Assembly: GCF_019091135.1 (NCBI RefSeq)
Contig: NZ_JAGXJW010000028.1
Coordinates: 38,191-102,190, forward strand
Origin: Cohnella sp. GbtcB17
GTDB lineage: Bacteria > Bacillota > Bacilli > Paenibacillales > Paenibacillaceae
Direction: 5' to 3'
Length of the DNA: 64,000 nucleotides
In this document: one piece after another, positions 1-7,647 of the stretch
Position numbering within the stretch: position 1 is the stretch's first letter
How the letters are laid out: every line of letters begins with the position of its first letter
Notes under the pieces: model-generated
Database searches by the model: none
What the model saw: the letters and a program-made list of their open reading frames with translations, nothing else
Told to the model about the DNA's origin: nothing
Translations under genes and position numbers: made by a program

Positions 1-722
1 CCACCGCGTTTGTCGTGCTGGCCCGCTCTCTGGGCTTGCCGACGCGGTGGGTCAAGGGCTACGCCACCGGCTCCAACCGGATCGACGAGGAAGGCATCCG
101 CAACGGATTCGGGTACGTCGCCGATCCGAACGGCGCGGGGACGTATACCGTCCGCAACGCGGACGCCCATTCCTGGGCCGAGGTGTACTTCGAAGGCGTA
201 GGCTGGGTTCCGTTCGAGCCGACGTCCGGCTTCACCGTCCCGCAGCCGATCGCCGAAGCCGCACCGGTCGCGACGCCGGATGTGCCGGTCGACGCAGGAG
301 ATGAGGCCGCCCCGGAGACGGAGACGGCTGCGCAGAGCGGCGGCTGGGATGCCGCTGCCTGGACGATCACGGGCGGCTCGCTGCTTGTCGTCGGCGTCGC
401 CGCGCTGCTCGTACGCCGGCGGGCCTGGACGGCGACGGTATGGCGCCGCGTCCGCTACCGCGGGACGACGCCGAACCAGCGGATCGTGCGCGAGATGGAG
501 CGCCTGATCGCGTTCCTCGGCAGGCGCGGCCTGAAGCGCAGCCAGCACGATACGCTGCGCGAGTCGTTCGCCGCCTGGAGCGGACGCTTCGCCTCGCTGA
601 AGCCCGAATTCGAAGGCGTGCTGCGCAAGTTCGAGTCTGCCCGCTACGGCGGCCAGGCCGGAGGCGAGAGCGACGTGGAGCAATTCAACGCGATGGCCGA
701 CAAGATCCGCAAATCGCTATAA
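1..722 (+). CDS. Transglutaminase-like membrane protein, 3' end (TgpA/YebA type)
   Basis: Only the C-terminal part is in the window; the reading frame is open from base 3. The visible protein starts in the helix that follows the catalytic Cys of transglutaminase-core domains (Cys itself is outside the window). It continues through the His motif DAHSWAEVYF (near base 166) and the third triad region WVPFEPT. An acidic, Pro/Ala-rich linker follows, then one membrane segment (about 360-417) and a cytoplasmic tail with a DUF4129-like C-terminus. In this family the core lies outside the membrane between an N-terminal multispan region and this last segment. Substrate is unknown. It ends at a strong terminator before yqeG. 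Confidence 0.8.
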   Translation, partial: TAFVVLARSLGLPTRWVKGYATGSNRIDEEGIRNGFGYVADPNGAGTYTVRNADAHSWAEVYFEGVGWVPFEPTSGFTVPQPIAEAAPVATPDVPVDAGDEAAPETETAAQSGGWDAAAWTITGGSLLVVGVAALLVRRRAWTATVWRRVRYRGTTPNQRIVREMERLIAFLGRRGLKRSQHDTLRESFAAWSGRFASLKPEFEGVLRKFESARYGGQAGGESDVEQFNAMADKIRKSL

Positions 723-730
723 AGTTTGCC

Positions 731-770
731 TTGCAAGGGAGCGCCGCGCTGCGGCGCTCCTTTTGCAAGG
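731..770 (+). terminator. Intrinsic terminator after the transglutaminase-like gene
   Basis: A perfect 10-bp stem GGAGCGCCGC / GCGGCGCTCC (738-747 and 751-760) with a 3-nt loop is followed by TTTT. The flanking TTGCAAG and TTTTGCAAG sequences add only weak further symmetry. Confidence 0.85.
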
Positions 771-791
771 CCGGGGCGGGTGTGGTATATT
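763..791 (+). promoter_or_regulatory. Candidate sigma-A promoter of the yqeG operon
   Basis: TTGCAA (763-768), 17 bp, TATATT (786-791). It begins in the T-run of the preceding terminator and lies 35 bp before the yqeG start, the only break upstream of a long co-directional gene run. Confidence 0.6.
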
Positions 792-825
792 TTGAACAAT
801 CCGATAAAGACTGGAGCACTGCGGC

Positions 826-1350
826 ATGTTTGAACGATTGCTGCCCCATCAACTCGTGGGCACCGTCTTCGATATAGATCTGGCGTCGCTGTCTGACATG
901 GGCGTACGCGGCATCATTACCGATCTGGACAATACGCTCGTCAGCGCGGGAACCGCGCTCGCGACGCCCGAGCTGATCGCTTGGCTGGACAAGGTCAAGT
1001 CGCTCGGGTTCAAGGTCGTCATTTTATCGAACAACAACCTGATGCGCGTGGCGAAGTTCGCCGAGCCGCTCGGCATCCCGTTCATCCCGGCGGCGCGCAA
1101 GCCGTTCAACAAGGCGTTCAAGCAGGCATTGAACCTGCTGGAGCTAAAGGCCGAGCAGGCCGTCGTCGTCGGCGACCAGATGATGACCGACGTGCTCGGC
1201 GGGCGCCGGATGGGCCTTCATACGATACTCGTGACGCCGATCGCGAGAGCGGAGGAAGGCTGGGGCACGCGGATGAACCGCCGCATCGAGAAGATCGCGC
1301 TGTCAAGGCTGACCAAGCAGGGCTTGTGGCCGGATAAGGGGGACAAGTAG
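826..1350 (+). CDS. yqeG: YqeG family HAD-IIIA phosphatase
   Basis: 174 aa, the usual length for YqeG. HAD motifs are visible: DLDNT with nucleophile Asp33 and Asp35, the motif II segment LSNNN around residues 67-71, a Lys-containing central region, and GDQMMTD near residues 116-122 for Mg binding. The family is a small cytosolic phosphatase of the HAD superfamily whose physiological substrate is not established. The ATG has GGAG about 10 bp upstream. It opens the conserved operon and ends 2 bp before yqeH, so the two are almost certainly co-translated. Confidence 0.92.
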   Translation: MFERLLPHQLVGTVFDIDLASLSDMGVRGIITDLDNTLVSAGTALATPELIAWLDKVKSLGFKVVILSNNNLMRVAKFAEPLGIPFIPAARKPFNKAFKQALNLLELKAEQAVVVGDQMMTDVLGGRRMGLHTILVTPIARAEEGWGTRMNRRIEKIALSRLTKQGLWPDKGDK

Positions 1351-1352
1351 CA

Positions 1353-2480
1353 TTGCCGACCATTGAGGATAACTGGAGTACGCAAAATTGCGCGGGCTGC
1401 GGCGTGAAGCTGCAGATTCAGGACGCATCGCGGCCGGGCTTCGTGCCCGAAGCGGCCCGCGAGCGCGAGCCGATCATCTGCCAGCGCTGCTTCCGAATCA
1501 AACATTACAACGACGCCTCGTCGGTCGCCATCGATCAGGACGATTTTTTGCGTTTGCTCGGCGGCATCGGTTCGACCCGCAGTCTCGTCGTGCATATCGT
1601 CGACCTGTTCGACTTCGAGGGCTCGATGATCTCGGGCCTGCAGCGCTTCGTGGGCAACAACCCGGTGCTGCTCGTCGTGAACAAGATCGACCTGCTGCCC
1701 AAGGTGACCAATTGGAACCGTCTGCGCAACTGGGTGCAAAAGCAAGCCAAAGCCGGCGGCCTGCGCGTGGTCGACGTCGTGCTGTGCAGCGCGCGCCGCA
1801 ACATCGGCTTCGACCGGGTCGTTGAGGCGATCGGGCAGCTGCGGGGCGATCGCGACGTCTACGTCGTGGGCGCGACCAACGTCGGCAAGAGCACGCTCGT
1901 CAATCGGCTTATCGCCGATTACAGCGACCTGCGCAGGGAATTGACGGTATCGCGTTATCCGGGCACGACGCTCGACGCGATCAGCATTCCACTGGACGAC
2001 GGTCGCAGCATCATCGACATGCCGGGCATCGTATACAAGTCGCGCTTGTCGGAGATCGTGCCGCGCGAGACGCTGCATGCACTGCTGCCGGACAAGCCGC
2101 TTAAGCCTTTGACGTATCAGTTTTACGAAAAGCAGACGCTGTTTTTCGGCGGGCTGGCCCGCTTTGACTTCACGGCCGGCGAGCGCCAGTCGTTCACCGC
2201 GTACCTGTCGTCCGGCATTCCTGTGCACCGTACGAAGCAAGAGCGGGCGGACGAGCTGTATGAAAATCATGGCGGCGAGATGCTGGCGCCGCCTTCCCGC
2301 GAGGAATTGGCGGACATGCCGCCGCTCGTACGGCACAATCTGCGCGTTCCGCCGGGCGGACCGAAGGATATATTCGTCTCCGGGCTCGGCTGGATCAAGG
2401 CGAACGGCTCGACCGGCGCCGTCGTGGACGTCTACGCGCCCAAAGGCGTCAAGGTGTTGCTCAGGGATTGCATGTTGTGA
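1353..2480 (+). CDS. yqeH: Ribosome biogenesis GTPase YqeH
   Basis: 375 aa, TTG start behind the purine-rich AAGGGGGACAAG. An N-terminal zinc finger carries two CxxC pairs (Cys13/16 and Cys43/46). The GTPase domain is circularly permuted: NKID (G4, from residue 110) precedes the P-loop GATNVGKST (residues 173-181) and DMPG (G3, near residue 222), the order that defines the YqeH/YlqF/YjeQ group. YqeH is needed for assembly of the 30S ribosomal subunit in B. subtilis. The C-terminal domain is the YqeH-type RNA/protein-binding region. It sits between yqeG and aroE as in B. subtilis. Confidence 0.95.
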   Translation: MPTIEDNWSTQNCAGCGVKLQIQDASRPGFVPEAAREREPIICQRCFRIKHYNDASSVAIDQDDFLRLLGGIGSTRSLVVHIVDLFDFEGSMISGLQRFVGNNPVLLVVNKIDLLPKVTNWNRLRNWVQKQAKAGGLRVVDVVLCSARRNIGFDRVVEAIGQLRGDRDVYVVGATNVGKSTLVNRLIADYSDLRRELTVSRYPGTTLDAISIPLDDGRSIIDMPGIVYKSRLSEIVPRETLHALLPDKPLKPLTYQFYEKQTLFFGGLARFDFTAGERQSFTAYLSSGIPVHRTKQERADELYENHGGEMLAPPSREELADMPPLVRHNLRVPPGGPKDIFVSGLGWIKANGSTGAVVDVYAPKGVKVLLRDCML

Positions 2481-2500
2481 GTCGGGAGGAAGCCGCTGGC

Positions 2501-3355
2501 ATGGACAGTCATACGATTTTATACGGCGTCATCGGAGATCCGATCCGCCATTCCAGATCGCCCGTTATGCTGGGCAGGGCATTTAAAGAAAGCGGCGTGA
2601 ACGGGGCTTACGGCGCCTTCCATGTGGCGCCCGAACGGCTCGGCGACGCGATTCGTGGCATTCGCGCGCTAGGCTTCCGCGGCCTGAACGTGACGATCCC
2701 GCACAAGATTGAAGTTATGGCATTTTTGGACGAGATCGACGAGAGCGCCAAGGCGATCGGCGCGGTCAACACGATCGTGAACGAGGGCGGCAGGCTCACC
2801 GGCTACAATACGGACGGCATCGGCTATGTCCGTTCGCTCAAGGAAGAAGCGGAGCCGGATCTGTCCGGCAAGCGCATCCTCGTCCTTGGTGCGGGCGGCG
2901 CTGCGCGGGGCATCGTCTGGGCGCTGCTGCGAGAAAACCCCGCCGAGGTGCTCATCGCCAATCGGACCGAAGCGCGCGCGGAGGAGCTTGCCGCGGCGTT
3001 CGAGTCCGGCGGACGCTTGAAGGCTTTGCCGTGGCACTTGCTGGCGGAGGCGTGCGGAGCGGCGGACATCGTCATCAATACGACGTCCGTCGGCATGGCC
3101 CCTCATACGGAGGCGGTTCCCGCCGATCCGGCCTGGCTCCGCCCGGGCGCGGTCGCGAGCGATCTCATTTACAATCCGCTGACGACGGCTTTTTTGCATG
3201 GCGCGCAGCGACAGGGGTGCCGCATTCACGGCGGCCTCGGCATGTTCGTTTATCAAGGCGCCTATGCCTTCGAATATTGGACGGGACTTCCCGCGCCGGC
3301 TGCCGCGATGCGCGAGGCAGTGCTGGCCTCCTTTTCCGAAGCGGCGAAGGTTTGA
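2501..3355 (+). CDS. aroE: Shikimate 5-dehydrogenase
   Basis: 284 aa from ATG 2501, chosen because GGGAGGAAG lies 8 bp upstream; in-frame codons further up give an extra N-terminus lacking family similarity. AroE reduces 3-dehydroshikimate to shikimate with NADPH in aromatic amino acid synthesis. Substrate-binding SRS (residues 18-20), NVTIPHK with catalytic Lys69, GAVNT, NTDG, the dinucleotide loop GAGGAARG (from residue 130), NTTSVGM and the final GGLGMFVYQG are all present. It is the third gene of the operon, 20 bp after yqeH. Confidence 0.95.
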   Translation: MDSHTILYGVIGDPIRHSRSPVMLGRAFKESGVNGAYGAFHVAPERLGDAIRGIRALGFRGLNVTIPHKIEVMAFLDEIDESAKAIGAVNTIVNEGGRLTGYNTDGIGYVRSLKEEAEPDLSGKRILVLGAGGAARGIVWALLRENPAEVLIANRTEARAEELAAAFESGGRLKALPWHLLAEACGAADIVINTTSVGMAPHTEAVPADPAWLRPGAVASDLIYNPLTTAFLHGAQRQGCRIHGGLGMFVYQGAYAFEYWTGLPAPAAAMREAVLASFSEAAKV

Positions 3356-3386
3356 ACATTTATCTATCAGAGAGCAGGGAATACGC

Positions 3387-3677
3387 ATGCTGACCGGCAA
3401 ACAAAAACGATTTTTGCGTTCCGAAGCCCACCACCTGACCCCGATCTTCCAGGTCGGCAAGGGTGGCACGAACGATCATCTGATCCGCCATATCGAGGAA
3501 GCGCTCGAAGTGCGCGAGCTGATCAAAGTGTCGATCCTGAACAACAACGACGACGACCGGTACGAAGTCGCGAAAGAGCTGTCCGAGCGCTCCGGCGCCG
3601 AGCTGGTGCAGGTCATCGGCAAGACGATCGTGCTGTACAAGGAATCCCGCGACAACAAGCAGATCGAGCTTCCTTAA
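3387..3677 (+). CDS. yhbY: YhbY-family RNA-binding ribosome assembly protein
   Basis: 96 aa from ATG 3387 with AGCAGGGA upstream; the reading frame stays open much further 5' but that part overlaps aroE in another frame. The protein is a single CRS1-YhbY (CRM) domain: basic N-terminus LTGKQKRFLRSEAHHLTP, then the conserved VGKGG loop and a basic C-terminal strand. YhbY (B. subtilis YqeI) associates with pre-50S particles. It lies between aroE and nadD as in B. subtilis. Confidence 0.92.
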   Translation: MLTGKQKRFLRSEAHHLTPIFQVGKGGTNDHLIRHIEEALEVRELIKVSILNNNDDDRYEVAKELSERSGAELVQVIGKTIVLYKESRDNKQIELP

Positions 3678-3690
3678 AGGAGGTGCGCGC

Positions 3691-4302
3691 ATGAGACGCA
3701 TCGGTCTGATGGGCGGCACCTTCGACCCCGTGCACATCGGCCACTTGCTCGCGGCCGAAGCGGCGCGCGAGGCGGCGGATCTGTCCGAGGTCTGGTTCAT
3801 CCCGACCTCGGTCCCGGTCCACAAGCCGCAGCCCGGCGCTTCCGGCGCGCAGCGCCTGGCGCTCGTCGAGAGCGCGATCGCTGAGCATCCGTCGTTCCGG
3901 GCGGAGGCGGCCGAGCTCGACCGGGAGGGTGCCTCATATACGATCGATACCGTACTCGAGCTGCGGGAACGATATCCCGACGATTCTTTCTACTGGATCG
4001 TCGGCTCCGACATGCGGGACGATCTGCCGAACTGGCGGCGCATCGAGGAGCTCGCGCGCCTTGTCGTCTTCATCGCGCTGGAGCGTCCGGGAGCGGGCGG
4101 CGCGATGGACGGCGCGGAGCCCGAGCCGCCCGACTTCCTGCGGGACCGGATCGTGCGCGGGGAGATGCCGGCGATCGGAATCTCGTCCACGGATATCCGC
4201 CGGCGATGCGCCGAAGGCCGAACGATCCGGTACATGGTGCCCGAGCGGGTAAGGACGGAGATCGAAAGGATGGGACTGTATGGATCGCGAACTGTTGATT
4301 GA
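3691..4302 (+). CDS. nadD: Nicotinate-nucleotide adenylyltransferase
   Basis: 203 aa behind AAAGGAGGTGCGCGC. The nucleotidyltransferase signature GGTFDPVHIGH (residues 8-18) and the C-terminal ISSTDIR motif (near residue 164) are intact. NadD transfers AMP from ATP to nicotinate mononucleotide, the shared step of NAD de novo synthesis and salvage. The last 23 bases overlap yqeK, which indicates translational coupling. Confidence 0.95.
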   Translation: MRRIGLMGGTFDPVHIGHLLAAEAAREAADLSEVWFIPTSVPVHKPQPGASGAQRLALVESAIAEHPSFRAEAAELDREGASYTIDTVLELRERYPDDSFYWIVGSDMRDDLPNWRRIEELARLVVFIALERPGAGGAMDGAEPEPPDFLRDRIVRGEMPAIGISSTDIRRRCAEGRTIRYMVPERVRTEIERMGLYGSRTVD

Positions 4303-4852
4303 GGCGGTCAAGCGCCAGATGCCCGAAAAGCGGTACCGGCACGTCGCCGGCGTCGTCGATACGGCGTTCGTGCTGGCGCAGCGGTTCGGCGGCGATCCGG
4401 ACAAAGCCTGGCTCGCCGCGCTGCTGCACGATTATGCCAAGGCATGGCCGACGGACCGCATGGAGCGGATCATCCGCGAGCAAGGCTTGCCGCCCGAGCT
4501 GCTGGCGTACGACAAGGAGCTGTGGCACGCGCACGTCGGCGCTTGGGCGGTTCGCGACGAACTCGGCATCGAGGATGAAGAAGTGCTCGATGCCGTACGC
4601 TATCATACGTCGGGCCGCGAGAACATGACTTTGCTGGACCGCATCGTCTGCCTTGCGGATTATATGGAGCCCAGCCGCGCGTTTCCCGGCGTGGAGCGAA
4701 TCCGCAAGCTGGCCGAGACGAACCTGAACGAAGCGCTGGTCGCGGGCTTCGACTCGACGATCGTTCATTTATTGGAAAAAGGCAAGATGATTTTCCCGTT
4801 GACGGTATTGGCGCGCAACGCGCTCGTCCGGGAAATTCGCGCTAGCGATTGA
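4280..4852 (+). CDS. yqeK: YqeK family HD-domain nucleotide hydrolase
   Basis: 190 aa. HD-domain metal ligands are visible as His21 (RYRHVAG), His50-Asp51 (LLHDYAK) and later His residues of the IRYHTSG type. YqeK enzymes are symmetric diadenosine tetraphosphate hydrolases that cut Ap4A into two ADP. The start overlaps nadD by 23 bp and is preceded by AAAGGAT. Position between nadD and rsfS matches B. subtilis. Confidence 0.93.
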   Translation: MDRELLIEAVKRQMPEKRYRHVAGVVDTAFVLAQRFGGDPDKAWLAALLHDYAKAWPTDRMERIIREQGLPPELLAYDKELWHAHVGAWAVRDELGIEDEEVLDAVRYHTSGRENMTLLDRIVCLADYMEPSRAFPGVERIRKLAETNLNEALVAGFDSTIVHLLEKGKMIFPLTVLARNALVREIRASD

Positions 4853-4872
4853 ATCTTGAAGGAGGCTGACCT

Positions 4873-5214
4873 ATGGCAGGATCGGAACAGTTAATGAGAC
4901 AAGTCGTGGACGCGGCGGACGACAAAAAAGCGAACGACATCGTCGCGCTTAATTTGCAGCATATATCGCTCGTAGCGGATTACTTCGTCATTTGCCACGG
5001 CAATTCGGATACGCAGGTCCAATCGATCTCGACCGAGATCAAGAAGCGCGCGGAGGAAGCCGGCGCCCGCGTTCGGATTGAAGGCATGGATACGGCGAGA
5101 TGGGTGCTCATCGACATGGGCGACGTCGTCGCGCACGTCTTCCACCGGGACGAGCGCGAATACTATTCGCTCGAACGCTTGTGGTCCGACGCGAAGGCGG
5201 TCGAATTCGCATGA
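4873..5214 (+). CDS. rsfS: Ribosomal silencing factor RsfS
   Basis: 113 aa behind GAAGGAGG. The family core is clear: KKANDIVALNL, a central ADYFVICHGNSDTQV segment, then WVLIDMGDVVAHVF and YYSLERLWSDA. RsfS binds ribosomal protein L14 on the 50S subunit and blocks subunit joining, lowering translation when nutrients are short. The stop codon overlaps the start of the next gene (ATGA at 5211-5214). Confidence 0.95.
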   Translation: MAGSEQLMRQVVDAADDKKANDIVALNLQHISLVADYFVICHGNSDTQVQSISTEIKKRAEEAGARVRIEGMDTARWVLIDMGDVVAHVFHRDEREYYSLERLWSDAKAVEFA

Positions 5215-6164
5215 CGCTCATCGCCGGCACGACGGCCAGTCTGCTGGTGCGGCGCGAAGTTCCGCCTTACGGCTGGTTTCTGGCCGAAGACGAGGGAGAA
5301 GATACGCCTGAAGTGCTGCTCCCTTACGGCGAAGCGGCGGGCAATCGTCCTTCGGTCGGCGATTCAGCCGACGTCTTCCTTTTCCATGACGACAAAGGTC
5401 GTCTGACGGCGACGACCCGCCGACCGCTGCTGCAGCTCGGGCAAATGGGCAGGCTCGCGATGGCCGACTTTCATCCGCGTTTCGGCTGCTTCCTGGAGCT
5501 CGGCATCGGGCGTCAGCTGCTGCTGCCGATCAAGGAGTTGCCGGACAACCGCGACCGCTGGCCGCAGCCGGGCGACGAGCTTCACGTCATCATGAAGCAC
5601 GACAAGGAAGGGCGCATGCTGGCACGGCTCGCCAAGATCGAGGACTACGAGCGCGTCGTGTTCCGCGCGCCGTCCTCCTGGCATCACGAGCAGCGCGAAT
5701 GCTGGGTGACCGACATTTACAAGGACGGCGTGTTCATGCTTGCGGATGGCGGCGTGCTGGGCTACGGCGCGCTCGGCTACATGCCGAACGCGTCCATGGT
5801 CCATCCCCTGCGCCTCGGCGAGAAGACGACCGCGCGCGTGACGCAGGTGCGGGACGACGGCAGAGTGACGCTGTCTATGCGGCCGGCCAAGGAGGTCGGG
5901 CGTCTGGAGGATTCGGACCGCATTTTGGCCTTTTTGCAGGCCAGGCCGGGAGGCGCGATGCCATATTCGGATTCGACGCCTGCCGATGTCATCCAGAAGC
6001 GGTTCGGGCTCAGCAAGTCCGCCTTCAAGCGCGCCCTCGGCAAGCTGATGAAGGACAGGCTCGTCGTGCAGGACGGCAATTGGACCCGGCTGGCGGCAGC
6101 CGAGGGAGGCGCGCCGGATGCGGAAGCTCCGACCGACGCGGATTCCGCGCGTGCGCCGGAGTGA
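5211..6164 (+). CDS. cvfB: CvfB/YitL family S1 RNA-binding protein
   Basis: 317 aa from ATG 5211, which overlaps the rsfS stop; the longer in-frame extension would lie inside rsfS. The layout fits CvfB: three S1-like OB folds (roughly residues 1-65, 70-140 and 150-220) and a C-terminal winged helix ending near residue 290 with FGLSKSAFKRALGKLMKD. In staphylococci CvfB is an RNA-binding virulence regulator; the Bacillus homologue is YitL. The final 25 residues are an acidic, low-complexity tail. In B. subtilis this gene is not in the yqeG operon, so its place between rsfS and yqeM is a local variation. Confidence 0.8.
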   Translation: MTLIAGTTASLLVRREVPPYGWFLAEDEGEDTPEVLLPYGEAAGNRPSVGDSADVFLFHDDKGRLTATTRRPLLQLGQMGRLAMADFHPRFGCFLELGIGRQLLLPIKELPDNRDRWPQPGDELHVIMKHDKEGRMLARLAKIEDYERVVFRAPSSWHHEQRECWVTDIYKDGVFMLADGGVLGYGALGYMPNASMVHPLRLGEKTTARVTQVRDDGRVTLSMRPAKEVGRLEDSDRILAFLQARPGGAMPYSDSTPADVIQKRFGLSKSAFKRALGKLMKDRLVVQDGNWTRLAAAEGGAPDAEAPTDADSARAPE

Positions 6165-6302
6165 ACGGCGGCGGAGAGCCGGCCGGGTGTGGCCGGGCTT
6201 GCCTGCGGCGTCTTGCGAGGCGTACGCGCCAACGAATAACAGACCGGCCCCGAGGTCGTGGTTTTTGACCGGCTGGCAGGGCCGAAACACGAGGAGACAA
6301 CC

Positions 6303-7097
6303 ATGCGCAGCTATCGTGAGTTTGCCTCGGTTTACGACCGACTGATGGAGGACATGCCGTACCCGGAATGGCTGAGCTTCGCCAGAGGATGCTGGGAGAA
6401 ATACGGCATGCCCGGGACGGTCGTCGATTTAGGCTGCGGAACGGGCAATATCGCCATCCCGCTTGCCAAATCAGGTTTTCGCATATTCGGCATCGATCTG
6501 TCGGCGGACATGCTGTCCGTCGCCCGCGCCAAGTGGGAGTCGGTCCCTCAACGCGGCATCGGCCGCGCCTCCAGCGGCGAGGAAGGCGGCATCCGCTGGC
6601 TGCAGCAGGATATGCGCGACTGGGAGATTCCCGATCCGGTTGATTGCGTGCTGTCGTTTTGCGACAGCCTGAACTATCTGACCGAACCCGAGGATGTTAT
6701 CTCCTCGTTCAAGCATACGTATGCCGGACTTAGACCCGGCGGACTGTTCATTTTTGACGTGCATGCGCCTTCGCAGCTCGCCCGCTACGGCGAGGAGCAG
6801 CCGTTCGTGCTGGACGACAAGGACATCGCGTACCTTTGGACGTGCGAGTACGATCCCGATCGCCGTGAGGTGGAGCACGAGCTCACCTTCTTCGTGCGCG
6901 AGGAAGGCGGCTCCGGCGCGGGCTTGTACCGCCGCTTCGAAGAGGGGCACGTGCAGCGCGCGTACGAGCCGGACTGGCTCGCCGGGCAGCTGGCGGACAC
7001 AGGCTTCGAGCTGCTCCACCGCTGCGCCGACTTTTCGTGGAATGCGCCTACGGCTGCAAGCGAGCGACTATTTTTTGTCGCGCGGCGGCCGGCGTAG
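6303..7097 (+). CDS. yqeM: Class I SAM-dependent methyltransferase (YqeM type)
   Basis: 264 aa from ATG 6303 with GAGGAGA upstream. Motif I of Rossmann methyltransferases VDLGCGTGN (residues 41-49), the acidic motif II GIDLSADML, and motif IV around VDCVLSFCDSLNYL are present. The position after rsfS and before the com genes is that of B. subtilis yqeM, whose substrate is unknown. A 138-bp gap separates it from the cvfB-type gene, and it is followed by an intrinsic terminator, so it is probably the last gene of the operon. Confidence 0.88.
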   Translation: MRSYREFASVYDRLMEDMPYPEWLSFARGCWEKYGMPGTVVDLGCGTGNIAIPLAKSGFRIFGIDLSADMLSVARAKWESVPQRGIGRASSGEEGGIRWLQQDMRDWEIPDPVDCVLSFCDSLNYLTEPEDVISSFKHTYAGLRPGGLFIFDVHAPSQLARYGEEQPFVLDDKDIAYLWTCEYDPDRREVEHELTFFVREEGGSGAGLYRRFEEGHVQRAYEPDWLAGQLADTGFELLHRCADFSWNAPTAASERLFFVARRPA

Positions 7098-7113
7098 ATT
7101 CGGGATGGAATGG

Positions 7114-7142
7114 GACCGCCAGGCTATCGCCTGGCGGTCTTT
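7114..7142 (+). terminator. Intrinsic terminator of the yqeG-yqeM operon
   Basis: Perfect 10-bp stem GACCGCCAGG (7114-7123) / CCTGGCGGTC (7130-7139) with a 6-nt loop, followed by TTTC. It lies 16 bp after the yqeM stop. Confidence 0.85.
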
Positions 7143-7185
7143 CAATTTTCCGGGTTGGAGCCGGTCGGAGGTCGAGCGAGGGAAC

Positions 7186-7596
7186 GTCATCGCCTGCTGT
7201 ATAGAAGGCGATTCGTCAGCTGGCATGCGCAAAAGCGTCATCGCTTGCTGTATAGAAGGCGATACGCCTGTTGGCGAGCGCCTGAGCGTCATCGCCTGCT
7301 GTATAGAAGGCGATGCGTCAGCTGGCGTGCGTATAAGCGTCATCGCCTGCTGTATAGAAGGCGATACGCCTGTTGGCGAGCGCATGAGCGCCTTCGCCTG
7401 CTGTATAGAAGGCGATGCGTCAGCTGGCATGCGCATGAGCGCCATCGCCTGCCGTATAGAAGGCGATACGTTAGCTGGCATGCGCATGAGCGCCATCGCC
7501 TGCTGTATAGAAGGCGATGCGTCAGTTGGCATGCGCATGAGCGCCATCGCCTGCTTTAGACAAGGCGATGCACCCTGCGCCATGCCCACGAACGTT
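7186..7596. repeat. 51-bp tandem repeat array, family I, eight units
   Basis: Eight copies begin exactly every 51 bp: cores start at 7189, 7240, 7291, 7342, 7393, 7444, 7495 and 7546. Each core has a 7-bp inverted repeat ATCGCCT / AGGCGAT around a 10-nt loop, mostly GCTGTATAGA. The 27-bp remainder comes in two types: one with GTCAGCTGGCATGC (units 1, 3, 5, 6, 7) and one with CGCCTGTTGGCGAGC (units 2, 4), so the first four units alternate with a 102-bp higher-order period. The eighth unit is decayed. The array lies between the convergent terminators of yqeM and the MMPL gene. The unit is 17 codons long, so frames stay open on both strands, but no start and Shine-Dalgarno combination supports a gene. 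It fills most of the 549-bp gap 7098-7646. Confidence 0.95.
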
Positions 7597-7600
7597 TCCA

Positions 7601-7647
7601 TAAAAGAGCGGCCCCCAGCGTCATTGACGCCAGGGACCGCTCTTTTT
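7601..7647 (-). terminator. Intrinsic terminator of the MMPL gene
   Basis: On the minus strand a long hairpin pairs AAAGAGCGGTCCCTGGCGTC with its near-complement (7602-7620), ending in TTTTATGG. The MMPL stop codon (7647-7649) touches the stem. The + strand copy ends in TTTTT, so it can work in both directions. Confidence 0.85.

Noticed and set aside
7186..7596. CRISPR array
   Set aside because: Period and hairpin look CRISPR-like, but the segments between cores are themselves repeats of two types, not unique spacers, and no cas gene is near.
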